A stretch of 64,000 nt of DNA, taken from Sthenelais limicola (lineage: Eukaryota; Annelida; Polychaeta; Phyllodocida; Sigalionidae). Location of the stretch: NCBI GenBank assembly GCA_942159475.1, contig OW804097.1, forward strand, positions 39,754,298 through 39,818,297. The letters are read 5' to 3'. The translations under genes and the position numbers were made by a program. Below are positions 35,282-46,385 of this stretch, one piece after another (position 1 is the first letter of the stretch; every line of letters starts with the position of its first letter). The notes beneath the pieces are model-generated. The model was given only the letters and a program-made list of their open reading frames with translations, searched no databases and was not told the origin of the DNA.

Positions 35282-38041
35282 CTAATTACAATCCACTAAT
35301 GCATACTGCCAATCGAGATTCCCTTCACGAATACAATAATTTGCCAGATTGTCACGCATAAGTTTGGCTGCATGATAGTTGTTCCTGGGAGCCAGGGGCT
35401 GTAAACCATCAACTCTGGCCACCTCCCTCCAGGTCCCTGGACGGAGCCGATGTTCGTCATCTTCATGATCTACTGCTTCTGCAGCAAAATATTGTCGGCC
35501 ACATCTGTCCCTCATAAAATTATGAAGGGCACATGTTGCCTTCACAATATCCACCACACGATCGACACGCATGCGAATGTCTCGCCTGTATATTGCAAAT
35601 TTGGCTGCCAGGATGCCAAATGCATTTTCTACAATTCTTCGGCATCGTGACAGCCTATAATTGAAAATTCTTTGCTTTATTGACAAGCCCTGTCCCGGAT
35701 AGGGCTTCATCAGTGAAGTAGACAGGGGAAAAGCGTCATCCCCAACCAGATAGAAAGGGAGATCTTGCTCAACACCTTGTACTGCACAGCGTGGTGGAAT
35801 GTTCAGTCGGTTGGTGGGTGAGACCATTTGTCGCTTGAAGGAAGAATTGGCCCAAACACCACCATCACTGGCCGACCCCTCGGCCCCAACATCTACATAC
35901 AAGAACTTGTAGTTTGAATCTACCACGGCCATCAATACAATGGAGAAATACTGCTTGTAGTTATGGTACAAACTCTCTGATTTCCCAGGCTTCCTAATGC
36001 GCACGTGTTTGCCATCAACTGCACCTAAAAGGTTTGGCAGATTCCAGCGTGTATTAAAGTCAGAGGCAACCTTCTTCCACGCTGCTTGGGTTTTTGGAAC
36101 CTGAAAAAAAATTGAAAAATTACATAACAACACCATAGAACATCACAGTTTACTTAGTGTCAAATTAATCACCAGCACTTAGAAATATATAGATATATGG
36201 AATAATACTAACATCGTTACTTTTGGTAGGCATAATTAGCAGAGTCGGAGCATTGGATAACTAAAAAATGATAACCTTTGTAAAAAAGAAATGTCTTGAA
36301 AAAAATACGTTGAAAATTATCAATTTGGCGACTTTGGTGACTCATTTCCCTGGAACACAGCACATAATTATATACTATTACACTGGGGAAAATCAGGTAA
36401 CACATTCAAGAGCACGTGCATTAGGGCTCTTGAGGGGTTAATTCGACAAATCGACATAGCACTTTCTTAAATAGACAAATTTCAAAGGCAGCTAGTGACA
36501 AACGACAAAGTCACTTTCTTAGCCTGACAAATCGACAAAGACCTTAATAATCCTTAGCGACAAAAAATCGGCTGTTTTAGGTAAATATAGCGACTAACAA
36601 CAAAAGAATTTACTTAGTGACAAATGACAATTGCTGTCTTTTGGTAGCGACAAGAGAAATTTGATACCCCCTCAGGAGCCCTTGCATTACTTTTTACCTT
36701 CATGTGCAGCGGTTGTAGAATGTTGTAGATAGCCTTACATGTGTGATATATGATGGCCGCAACGGTGCTCAGCCCTACACGAAATTGTTGGTGTATGGAC
36801 CAGACACCATCACCTAGAAATTGCAAAACAGAATATATGGATTAACATATGTGGATGTCCAGTAAACGATGATTACGATCTGTTGCTTTAATGTATATAA
36901 TATAATGTTTCTAATGCAAAAACAGTGACAGTTGATGGCATAATGAGAATAGAATTAAACATACCCAGGCACAAGAATCTTAATGTGATGCACAGACGTA
37001 TCTCGGGCTGAATAGCTTTTCTGAATCGGGTGTCCTTCTTGGTTATAGATGGTTTCAGCATCTCAAGAAGATCCTCAAATACCTCTGGCGGCATCCGTAG
37101 TGTCCTCATTATATGAGACACTTCACCATCCTGTAGTAGTAATTAAATGAAAGCAAGATGAATGCAAGTTGGATGATGTAGGTAGCTCACACCATTATGA
37201 ACAAGAAGTCATTAATAAATGAGCACAAAAATGGTGGTATATGTGCCTCCACTATTAATAGTGAGACGGTTAAAAACACATGTGTTTAAGCCAAAAATGA
37301 TTTAAAATTGTATCAAAGGTATCCGCAATAGCAGAGAAAATGCATTCCACATTAAGGAGCCGTCCATAAATTACGTGAAGCTGTAAGAGGGAGGGGGTTC
37401 ACATTTTGTGACAAAGTGTGACAAGGGGGAAGGGGGAAGGTGAGTGTGACGTCACACCAATTTAATTAGATGATATAATCAAAAGAGGAATTATGCATTA
37501 TCAAGACTACACATGCTACACATGGCCATCACTGCAATAAAATTCTGCTGAATTTGGCTGAAAATTGTAAATAAAAAACAGGGAGTATAAACTAAACTAC
37601 AGGTGTGGGGGTGGGGGTGGGGTAAAGCACCAGAAAACGTCACGCTGGGAGAGGGGTCTAGCAAAACGTGACGTGTGAAAAGGGGGAGGGAGGGAGGGTC
37701 AAAAACAGAAAAATATAGCGTGACGTAATTTATGGATGACCCCTAATATATCAGTTCAATTATGTTCTATGCCAGATGATGACCAGTGATCAAATTACTC
37801 AAATACTAATGGTTAATGGTTTATGTTTAACGTATAGATAGCTACTTACATCAAGGAGCTCCATGTATAGGGTGTACATGGATGGTGGTGGATTGTCAGG
37901 ATCGTCCCGCCGCATCAACCAGGCCTTCATCCATATTCGGGTGTTCTCATTGTTCTCATTGTTTTCCTCATCCTCTAAGAACGCAACAGTGGCGCCCAAA
38001 ATCGCCATAACAGGGGCAGCATGAAGCAATATAGCGTCCAT
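35282..38041 (-). CDS. Harbinger DDE transposase (HARBI1-like)
   Basis: Four exons on the minus strand with matching phases: 38041-37850 (ATG start), 37130-36965, 36813-36698, 36100-35282 (stop TAG), giving 430 residues. The N-terminal part has the helical/HTH region typical of the family (RMPPEVFEDLLEMLKPSI, then IRLCITLRFLCLG). The catalytic core is in the last exon: first Asp in GAVDGKHVRI (~187), second in LVGDDAFPL (~279), Glu in RRIVENAFGI (~316), and the conserved ALHNFMRDR. All DDE residues are present and no frame break is seen, so it may encode active enzyme that cuts and pastes the element at TWA targets in the nucleus. It is slightly longer than vertebrate HARBI1 (~350 aa). Introns contain nested MITEs. 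Confidence 0.9.
36326..36366 (-). mobile_element. MITE family B terminus fragment
   Basis: GGCGACTTTGGTGACTCATT followed by TCCCTGGAACACAGCACA matches the family B right end. Diverged upstream similarity may extend it to about 36220. It lies in the last intron of the transposase gene. Confidence 0.45.
36424..36681. mobile_element. hAT-type MITE in transposase intron
   Basis: Inverted ends GGGCTCTTGAGGGG / CCCCCTCAGGAGCCC are flanked by direct TGCATTA (36417-36423 and 36683-36689), with an eighth base mismatched. An 8-bp duplication is characteristic of hAT elements. The interior is a degenerate array of CGACAAA-type words. Confidence 0.65.
37354..37744. mobile_element. MITE with CCATAAATTACGT ends in transposase intron
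   Basis: Left AAGGAGCCGTCCATAAATTA(CGT) and right (ACG)TAATTTATGGATGACCCCT are inverted repeats of about 23 bp. The interior has inverted GTGACGT words and purine-rich tracts. It lies between the first two transposase exons. Superfamily not assigned. Confidence 0.65.
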
Positions 38042-38214
38042 GCTTGTCGTTGTGAACAGCAGGAATTAAGTACTGACCAAATTATTTTGGCACCACACAA
38101 CGAGCTGTTCTTACCCCACCTAGTGACACTATGGTGCTATTTCAACCAATGAATCGGCGCTGAAATCGGCGATGTAATCAGCTATGTGTGGGCCAAGCCA
38201 GGACTAACAGTCCC

Positions 38215-38345
38215 GATTTAAGCTTTTGGGCAGAATCGGGGGTAAAACTGGCTAACTCTGGGTCTAAAAATCACTCCCGATTTCAGATTTTACTTTCTTT
38301 GAAATCCTAGGATTTCACCCCCGATTGATCGGGAGCACTGAAATC
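38215..38345. promoter_or_regulatory. Harbinger right subterminal CCGAT motif array
   Basis: CCCGATTTAAG, AGAATCGGGGG, TCCCGATTTCAG, CCCCGATTGATCGGGAG and GAAATCGGC lie within 130 bp of the right end and mirror the left array. It also contains the intact GAAATCCTAGGATTTC palindrome. It is just upstream of the transposase start at 38041. Confidence 0.55.
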
Positions 38346-38372
38346 GGCTCGGCGCTAAGTGTGTGCGGACCT
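38323..38372 (-). repeat. Harbinger right terminal inverted repeat
   Basis: AATCGGCTCGGCGCTAAGTG followed by TGTGCGGACCT is the imperfect inverse of the left end at 26661. Confidence 0.75.
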
Positions 38373-38986
38373 TAATACTAGTTTAGCATAACTCCACGCT
38401 TATGCATAAAGAAGTTCTTAAAATGAGCACGAAAGGATGGGCAAAAATCAACCATTCGGGATTTGAGCCTAAAAATATGTGCAACACAAGCTGCTCGAGG
38501 TGTGGTTATCTGCAGCTAAAGTGTGACTTCTTATAAACTGGTGAAGGGTATGTGTAAGCAACCTGCGACAACAATTGTGACTAGTCCCAACAACTCCTTT
38601 CCTGGTAAACAAAAGAAACACATTTGTTAAGCAAGAATCTGTTTTCAGTGCCTTTTCACCGAGGATGACTAAAAGGTTTTAGTTGTGAACTTCTCAAATT
38701 AGAGTTCTTCCAGTCGGTGCCCTTCATTCTGTGTAGAATGCGCGTGACACAAGCCATTAATAGACCATTTAAGGTGTGTGACAGGACAACATTTAAGCTA
38801 CATGGCACCACTTGGATAGCATGGGTGTCAGCCTTATGGGCTTTATATGTGAGGTGCACGCCTTCCATGTTGAACATTGTAGGCCTATTCGCATGGAAGG
38901 CACTGCGACTGTAAAGTCATGAGTGCCTCATGCCCTGACTTGAAATTCTGTTCATGAAATGAACTGCCTCAATTAAATGTCCTTTG

Positions 38987-39338
38987 ACAATAGGAGATTT
39001 GCATAGCCGCCATTTTGAATCTTGATTCGCAAGGAATAATGGGACTAATGGTACAGTATACAATCTATAGAAAACATGCCATGTTCAGCATGAACTATTT
39101 ATCATTGATCTAATGTCAATATCCATGTGTTATACATGTTTCCATAACACAAGTCCCCATCTTTCCCATCAGGCATTTGGTTAACATAGATTTTTATACA
39201 AGCTGTGATATTCGTGAAAACATTCTCGCAATTTTCTAAAAACATGTTGTTATATATTTGTATGTGAGAATTCAACATAATCCATCCCAGCATGAACTGT
39301 AACAGACATGCGCAGTGGCACATGTTAATCCCTTATTG
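38987..39338 (+). mobile_element. MITE family A, full-length copy
   Basis: It runs from ACAATAGGAGATTTGCATAG to CATGTTAATCCCTTATTG (about 350 bp) with the conserved CCATCAGGCATTTGG and CATCCCAGCATGAACTG blocks. It has the same ends as the inverted copy at 53096-53451. Confidence 0.8.
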
Positions 39339-40940
39339 AAATAGAATCAGATACATCATTTATTTTGGCCTCGCAGATTTTGAAGGTGGCAGTAAAGGGG
39401 CTAATGACCACTTTTGAGGTGACAAACGTTATGAATAAGAGATCCAAACAGAACCACAGTCCCAGTATTTCCATCTTAGTTTATGACTGACTTATAGCCA
39501 CGTAAGGTGCCAACTGTGAAAGCTAATAGTAAAAATGTCTATTTAACACAAGACGGCACTGAAACCCATGAGTGACGTCAATTTGTGGCGCCTGATATAT
39601 ACACACGCCCTGTTAAATATGTTTAATGTTCATTTCAAGACTTCAAGCCACAAACGTATGTAGGCTGACAGTGGCACCCTGAACGTTAAACTGGAACAAT
39701 GTTTCCCCTCTTCTAAATAGGTTTTAACTCTCTGAATATTAGCTTGCCAAGTGGTTCTAGGAACGTTGCATTGGAATACTAGAAGATGATTGTCTATTAT
39801 GATATGCCAGTATTTACACAATTCGCAATATCTAAACTTAGGACACAACCCACTTCACAAATACGCACTATTCTTTTGTCTCCCATATTAGTTGATTGGA
39901 GACGCAATATTGCGTATCTCCCTTTATGTAAGTCACCCCTGATTAACTGAAAACTGGATGAGTTATAAAAGATGTACCAGATTCATACAATAATTATTTT
40001 CAATCAAATCAAATCAAACCCTCAACTACCACCCCTCTCATCCTCATCCTCATCTCAATCTTCTCATCTATCCACATGGAATTGTCACATCCATTTGGCA
40101 GGGTTCCTGCATGGCAGAGGCTGACTTGCCAACTGCCAACTGCCAACTGCCAACTACCAACTGCCATCAGCCCAGCTCCGCCAGCCTATGATTATTTTGT
40201 GCTCGCACATCATAACTTTTATGAAGTGTCATGTATATGCATCACATCACACAGTGAGGATATTTTTTATTATGATTAGTATTTAGAACAACATTCTGAT
40301 GGTACATGGATCTGGATTTACTCTTTTCAGACCAGCAGATTTATGAAAAGAAACAGTCTCTTAATTTCTTCTTGAGGCCGGTGGCACTAAAGGATGTTTG
40401 AGACAAAGTGGCTGTATTTTATGTAGTGACCACCGGGGCTTTTATGGTTCTATGAGGTATGAGCAGTTGTACCTTGCAATGGGGAAACATTCCTCATAGC
40501 CAAACCACAACTGGACAATGTACAGTTACGGTCCCAGAAGATATATATCCGACAGAGACATGAAATAGGCAGAAATTGTCAAGTAAATGACATTTCCATC
40601 GGTTGAATGTGTCTAATCACAACTGTTCTACAATTCAGAAACCATAAAAATGCAAACATTGGAAAAAATCTGACAGTCAGTCAGGTCACCATAATATGCA
40701 TGACATTATAAAAGCTCGAGATAACCAATTACACTTTTATAGCAATTAATAATAAGATTTAAAATTGTATCATTTTGTATTCTTATGGTTTAGTTTCTAA
40801 TTACTATTTTATAGTATTCAGTCATTGGATAGTAAATACCAATGGTTACACATAATGCAGAACCCATACAGTATACAGATAATTCTACAGAACATGTATT
40901 GCATGATCCATACAGTCTTTTTCTATAATTTCCTTTCTTA
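39339..40940. other. no firm gene; possible decayed LINE tail
   Basis: On the minus strand, 39848-39630 translates to a cysteine/histidine-containing stretch (FRYCELCKYWHIIIDNHLL) that loosely resembles a LINE zinc-binding tail, but with disrupted surroundings. A TGCCAAC heptamer repeat (about five copies) lies at 40127-40165. Confidence 0.3.
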
Positions 40941-40942
40941 GG

Positions 40943-42093
40943 GTATATATATATATAAATATTTTTATTTCCATTTTAAAATACAATTACATAAGTGGAA
41001 ATTGGCTACAACGTTCTGGGCTTTCCCAGCTCTTCCAAGAAGGCCATACATACATATCTACTATAATTTCATCACATTAACATTCAAAATAAATACACTT
41101 TGATTAAGTAATCAGATATAATGAGTTTCCTCATTAAACAATACAATGCCTTCTTTTCACCTTCTTTTTACTTTTATACAATGTTATAGCTTTCTATCAT
41201 ATATTCTGTTTTTATACAAGTCTTACTAGCTTGAAATTAGAGTGTTTATTCTTGCAATATAGCAAGCTTTAATATGCCCCAGCATATTTCGAATAGTAGA
41301 TTCATTTAATATTCAATATTACATATACTATTCTTCATTTCTTATCATCATATTTCTTTTTTCCTTCCATATAAGACCTCTTAAGGTATATACGAAAATT
41401 TAACAAATCATCCACATAGTGACCATCAAAAAATACATTTTCATCTGAATTCCACAGAAGAGGAGCTTTATATATGCAAGATCTTTTAATTCTCTCTGTA
41501 TGTGGTATTGGAATTCTCAATTTTCTATTATTACTTCCCTTATTTGATCTTAAATCTTTTCTTTCTTCTCCATTAATATTTTCACCCTTTATCACAGATA
41601 ACTTATAAGCCATCTCCATTAAATGAGCTTCCCTTCTTTTTTCAAGTGTAGGTAAACCTAATTCTTCAGATAAATCTGTCACATTTGTTCTTTTATCTAG
41701 ATATTTTGCTTTACGTACAATATTATTTTGAATTACTTGTAACTTTTTTAACATTGCTGTATTACTTGTTCCAACATATATTGTATCCCCATAATCTATA
41801 TGTGGGAGAACTGTAACTTTATAAAGATTTAAGAACATTTTTTCTGTAAATATATGTCTAGATCTTGAAAGTATTTTACTTTTATGTTGTATTATAGGTA
41901 ACTTCTTTTTCAAATGTGATTTAAAATTCAACTGTTCATCAATAGTCAGACCTAAGTATGTATACTCACTTGTGTGATTAATAATACTATCACCAAACTT
42001 ATACACATTTAGTCTTTTACACATTTTGTTATTACCAGAGTTAATTTTCATCATTTTACATTTATCTATGTTTAATGAAATTTTATTGACTTA
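40943..42093 (-). mobile_element. 5'-truncated non-LTR retrotransposon
   Basis: The 3' part of a LINE on the minus strand: coding remnant 42093-41335, then about 390 bp of 3' UTR ending in a TA repeat at 40943-40958. The 5' break is near 42093, inside the reverse transcriptase domain, as expected from incomplete target-primed reverse transcription. Confidence 0.7.
41335..42093 (-). pseudogene. reverse transcriptase C-terminal region (CR1/Jockey-like LINE)
   Basis: The frame begins within NKISLNIDKCKMMK, the conserved N-x-LSLN-x-x-K-T-K-x-M region after the palm, and continues through YTYLGLTIDEQLNFKSHL and VLPHIDYGDTIYV, both typical thumb-region motifs. It ends with RIKRSCIYKAPLLWNS, the usual C-terminal block of CR1/Jockey-type proteins. 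Upstream polymerase motifs including YxDD are missing. About 250 codons without a stop suggest a fairly recent insertion. It cannot retrotranspose by itself. Confidence 0.75.
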
Positions 42094-42489
42094 TATTACT
42101 CTACTTGGTAGAAGGGCACACAGTTTTTATACATTTTATATACAAAAGTTTGTGTTACCTTTATACAAGTAGAATTTAAAATGAATAGAATTAATATAAA
42201 ATTAAGTTTGGTGCTGAAGGTTTATCCCTATATTTAATATTTAGTTTTTACTCTATGGCAATAGATAGAGCCTAGAGAGGAGACACGGGGCAATAATTTA
42301 TGACAGTGGTGTATATATATTATAGAGGCTGTAGACTGCTGTGTCTGACATTTCAAATCTAGTGGAATAGCGCAGTAGATGGTCTGGACTAATGGTTGGC
42401 ATTTGGCTTAAGGTCCTCGCTATACTAACAACCTCAGGCTGTATGTTAAAGCAAAATGGAAGGGGCAGGAATTCTGCGTAAGCCTAGAT

Positions 42490-42655
42490 GAACCTCAGAG
42501 TTCTCTTACTACACTCTAAGAAATGAAGGTAGCTTGGGGTTCCTAGATGAAGCACAGGGTTCTCTTACTACACTCTAAGAAATAAAGGTAGTTTGGGGTT
42601 CCTAGATTAACCTCAGGGTTTATTTACTGCACTCTAAGAAATGATGGTAGTTTGG
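42490..42655. repeat. ~60-bp minisatellite, block 1
   Basis: Three imperfect units built on TTCTCTTACTACACTCTAAG, AAATGAAGGTAG and TTTGGGGTTCCTAGAT. Confidence 0.8.
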
Positions 42656-43224
42656 GATCCTAGCATTGTAAAGTGCATTAAGGGTGAGAGATGTATCAGG
42701 TCACATCTGACATACAAATCATAATGTCAAAAATCTCCCTGCAATAAATATGTACTGCACTGTCACAAGCCACCCTACAACACAACCTTCCTGTATTTTC
42801 TGGCTGAGGTTTATCAGGGGGTTTATACAACGGCCTTATTCCTTGCATGCGCCTGGGAAATGTCTAATATTATGAGATCGATTTGTTTCATCGATGGAAC
42901 AAAGGATTCCATGACTATGCCATTTATGTATTGAAGCTCTTCTGTTAGAAGCCAAGGACCTTTGGGGGATTGCCAGGTCAACCCTGGGGTGCCCTTAACA
43001 TCCTGGTTCTTCTGTCCACTCTTAGAACAAGTTTTTATGAGGCTCATAATTAAAGTAAAGATAAACCTTTGAGTTCCCTCCATCTTCCTTCTAAATAATA
43101 GTACAGGTCTAGGGCTGCTGAATGAACTAAACAGAAATTCCTAAATAAACCTCAGCATCATCTTATTTGTAACTCTAAGAAATTCGAAGGTTGTACAGTG
43201 ACCTTGTGATCGGCCTAATGAACC

Positions 43225-43525
43225 TGATAATTCCCAGGGTTTTCTTCACACACTCAAAGAAATGTAGGTAGTTTGGGGTTCCTGAGGTTCTCTTATTGCA
43301 CTCTAAGAAATGAAGGTAGTTTTAGATTCCTAGAGGAATCTCAGGGTTCTCTTGCTACACCCTAAAAAATGAAGGTAGTTTGGGATTCCTAGATACATCT
43401 CAGTGTTCTCTTACTACATACACTCTAAGAAATGAATGTAGTTTGGGGTTCCTAGATGTACCTCTGGGTTCTCTGACTACACTCTAAGAAATGAAGACCT
43501 GTAGTTTTGGGTTCATTCATGGATA
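43225..43525. repeat. ~60-bp minisatellite, block 2
   Basis: Five or more diverged units of the same type as 42490-42655, separated from it by about 570 bp of unrelated-looking DNA. An ancestral array has been interrupted or has decayed in the middle. Confidence 0.8.
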
Positions 43526-45163
43526 ATTCATGGATGCACCTCAGGGTTGTCATACTATGCCCTCTTAGAAATTACCCATTCAGTTGTAGCCTAATGGACC
43601 ATATATTTCACACCTGAAAGAATTGTGCCTTATGTCTGGCCATAATTTGGTTGTTGCCATCATATTAGAGTAATCCTTTTTTAGAATAATTTACATATTA
43701 CTTCCTTACATTTTATATATTGGTTTTACTAAACAGATACCATTTCTCCTCCCACAGTTCTAATGTGAAGGCTGTGTATCCAGTTTAAGTAATGTTTCTA
43801 TTATAAAGGGCATTATTTTAGTGCTACCATCTGGCCATTGTTTCCAGTAGAGTGAGTGTACATAAAAATGTTCATCTTATTCTTACATGCACAATGTGGC
43901 TGACAATTGGGGTGAATTAATGTATCACAGGGGAGGGGAGAGTGAGTGATGGAGGAGGCAGAACAATAGAGACAGATTCAGGGTCTCCTTGGGACAGGCA
44001 TAGGGCGGGGGGGGGGGGGGGGGCGGGTTGCTTAGCAGGCACAAGATATAAGAAGGGAGGTGGGGTACATCAACAATTGATTGTTTTACTCATATACACA
44101 TTTCAATGTACATTTAAAGAGTCTTATCGTCAAAAAATGTAAAATCCTCTCAGATAACCCACATTTAAGACAAACATACGCTTCAAAATGAACATAGCAG
44201 AACAGATACTTTAGAAACACACCATAGCACATATAATCAGAAAAAAAAGTATTCATTATTTTTCAGCCTAATTTAGCAAGATTTCCTCTAATTTAATGTG
44301 TACGTAGCCGCCAATTGTACATTTTCAGACGATGTCATATAGGTCGTTGATGTCTCAGTCAGTGCGCTTGGTAAATAATGCTCACAAAACAAAAGGCAGA
44401 CAGAGAAAGTAAACGACACTGGACCGTAGATGTCACTGCATGAAGTTAGTCAGACGGCCATGTTAATTGTGACATAAGTAGGCTTATCATAAGTGTTCCT
44501 CATAATAATTCAAATATAAGTAATTATTGATAGATTGAAATGTTTCAGTAGCGTTACATTTTGTAGTGATCCTGAGAGAAACTCATGACTAATTTGTGTT
44601 TTCATATACATTCAACATGTATTATATTATATTTAAGAGTTTTGTTTAGACAAGTGGTATGCGGTAACACAGACCATCCATGTAATACGGTTGATAAGTA
44701 CAGGATCCACTGTAGTTTTTATTGAACCTCACCCCTCAGCCCCCACCCCCCACCCTCCTCCCCACTCCAACTTCCCTTGAACTGCTTCTGTGACATCCCT
44801 GAACATGAGAGTCATTACCGTCAGTTCCTCTCCTTTTCTTTCTCTTACTTTCAATCCATCTCTCTCCCCCTCCCCCCCCCCCTCAGCCCATCCATCATTC
44901 TCACTCATCCATCATACAAGAGTCAGGGATTTAAATGGTGGAGGAGGAGCTGGTGGGGTAGGTTGGGGTGTATGTGGGGTTCTTGGGGGGGGGGGGGGTA
45001 GGGGGTATAAAAAACGCGCGGTGTCTCGGTTGTCCAAGTTCTCCTATAAATACAACTGCCCACCTCCCGACCAAAATAAAGAGTTTCATTTGTCATCTAA
45101 ATAAAAAGGTCTTTAATATTTAAATCAGATTTTGATTCATTACGCCTGATATGACTACCACAG
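43526..45163. other. intergenic, no gene seen
   Basis: No supported gene. It holds G tracts of 17 (44007-44023) and 14 (44985-44998), a C tract at 44872-44882 and pyrimidine-rich sequence at 44730-44890. The open frames through these are composition artefacts. Confidence 0.5.
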
Positions 45164-45243
45164 AACTTCCAATGGGAAAAAGAGGCTTTTCCATTCGCAC
45201 TTTACGGGCTTTTAGCAAAAGCCTCTTCTTCCTATTGGAAGTT
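45164..45243. repeat. 80-nt hairpin, 27-bp near-perfect stem
   Basis: Arms AACTTCCAATGGGAAAAAGA(GGCTTTT) and (AAAAGCC)TCTTCTTCCTATTGGAAGTT pair over 27 bp with two mismatches, around a 26-nt loop. It is either a very small MITE or a pre-miRNA-sized foldback; no other copy is seen in the window. Confidence 0.75.
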
Positions 45244-46175
45244 TTGACATTAGTGGGTATTAAGCTTTACGGTACTCTATACAATTCAATAATATTCAAT
45301 GTATGACTTAGGTGTGGAATGGCAAGCAAATGTCAAGAGGGGCAGGTAGGGTTTTTTTCTATTCCTACCTACATACACATAGGTACGTACTACATAGGTA
45401 GGTACTGCTAGTACTGATCAGATCTATACTGGCGATCTCAGTACATTATATTACTCCAATATTATTGTATTTGGAAGACCTGTATACATTACAACTAATA
45501 ATGCTTTTTCCCTTTTTTTTTCATTTCAATTTCTAGTCCGCACTACAAATCTACTATTATTATAAATGTATTGGTTACTCAACGTTTCGGTCTATTGTGG
45601 ACTTTCAGCATCATTCCATATATATAATTGAATTAAAATCATGGTTTTACTTTGGGCATTCATTTTAATCGGTCTTTTTTTAGCTTTTTTCTCAGGGATC
45701 ATTCACGCAGATCTAAAAGCCAATTCCCACAGCCAAATCAATAAACATTGGCTTTATTATGTTGAGAGTAGATAATACTAGAATGGGCGAACAGAGAGAT
45801 TATTTTATCATTTTACTTTTCGAAGTTTTATGGTTAAATAGATGTGATCGATAAGCTAAATAATAGCGATAGACTGTATTTTCCTTATACTAAAGAAAGC
45901 ATTTCTTACTCAGATGAACGGGATATACTCCCGACAAGTATTGGATGTTTATAAGAAGGCAACGTATGCCACACATCATTGAACGACAAAATGCGTATTT
46001 TATTAACTATTATATTCGCAATTAATGACTTGGCCTGTAAATGAAATGATAAAAATGTAGAACAGACTCTAATTCAACATTGTGATTCCTCAGTGCTTTA
46101 TGGCTCTAGATTCCTTCAGTAGCAATAACACAATTAACATTTTGAAATTGGTCCTATTTCAGTTCACATAACAAC

Positions 46176-46356
46176 GTAAAGACGAAACCAAAGTATTCAT
46201 CGCATACAGCCGACGACCAGAAGAGCCAGAAGCGCCCGGAGTTCGAGTCACCAGGGCGACGTTGTCACCTTCGTATATAAGGGAGCGCATCGTCGATGGA
46301 ACATCATTCCTCCGCGAGCCTCCGAGCAGTGCACATCGACAGCAGATTTTGAATTT
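46176..46356 (+). repeat. Ngaro split direct repeat A1
   Basis: GTAAAGACGAAACCAAAGTA to AGATTTTGAATTT, the same 181 bp as 49498-49678. It includes TATATAAGGGAGCG, a TATA-like element that may serve as the element promoter. Confidence 0.9.
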
Positions 46357-46385
46357 GGGCTTAATTTAAGCAGAATAGCTGAACG

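Larger units (their letters stand above)
26661..38372. mobile_element. PIF/Harbinger DNA transposon, large two-gene element
   Basis: The left end AGGTCGCCCACACTTGGCGG...AGCGCCGATTT and right end AAATCGGCTCGGCGCTAAGTGTGTGCGGACCT are imperfect inverted repeats of about 30 bp. Both are followed inward by many CCGAT/ATCGG palindromes. A TAA lies next to each end within one base, consistent with the 3-bp TWA duplication of this superfamily. The element encodes a DDE transposase on the minus strand and a Myb/SANT-like protein on the plus strand, the standard Harbinger gene pair. At 11.7 kb it is long because of nested insertions (LINE 26710-27495, hAT-type MITE 36424-36681, another MITE 37354-37744, a SINE-like piece 31387-31470) and a 960-bp repeat exon. 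All nested insertions avoid exons, so coding capacity looks preserved. Confidence 0.85.

Noticed and set aside
39630..39848. Possible LINE zinc-binding tail (RYCELCKYWHIIIDNHLL)
   Set aside because: Cys/His spacing only loosely fits and neighbouring frames are broken; kept only as a remark in the region entry.
46225..46260. tRNA-like GTTCGAGTC word in the Ngaro A repeats
   Set aside because: No acceptor, D or anticodon arms around it; belongs to the element repeat.
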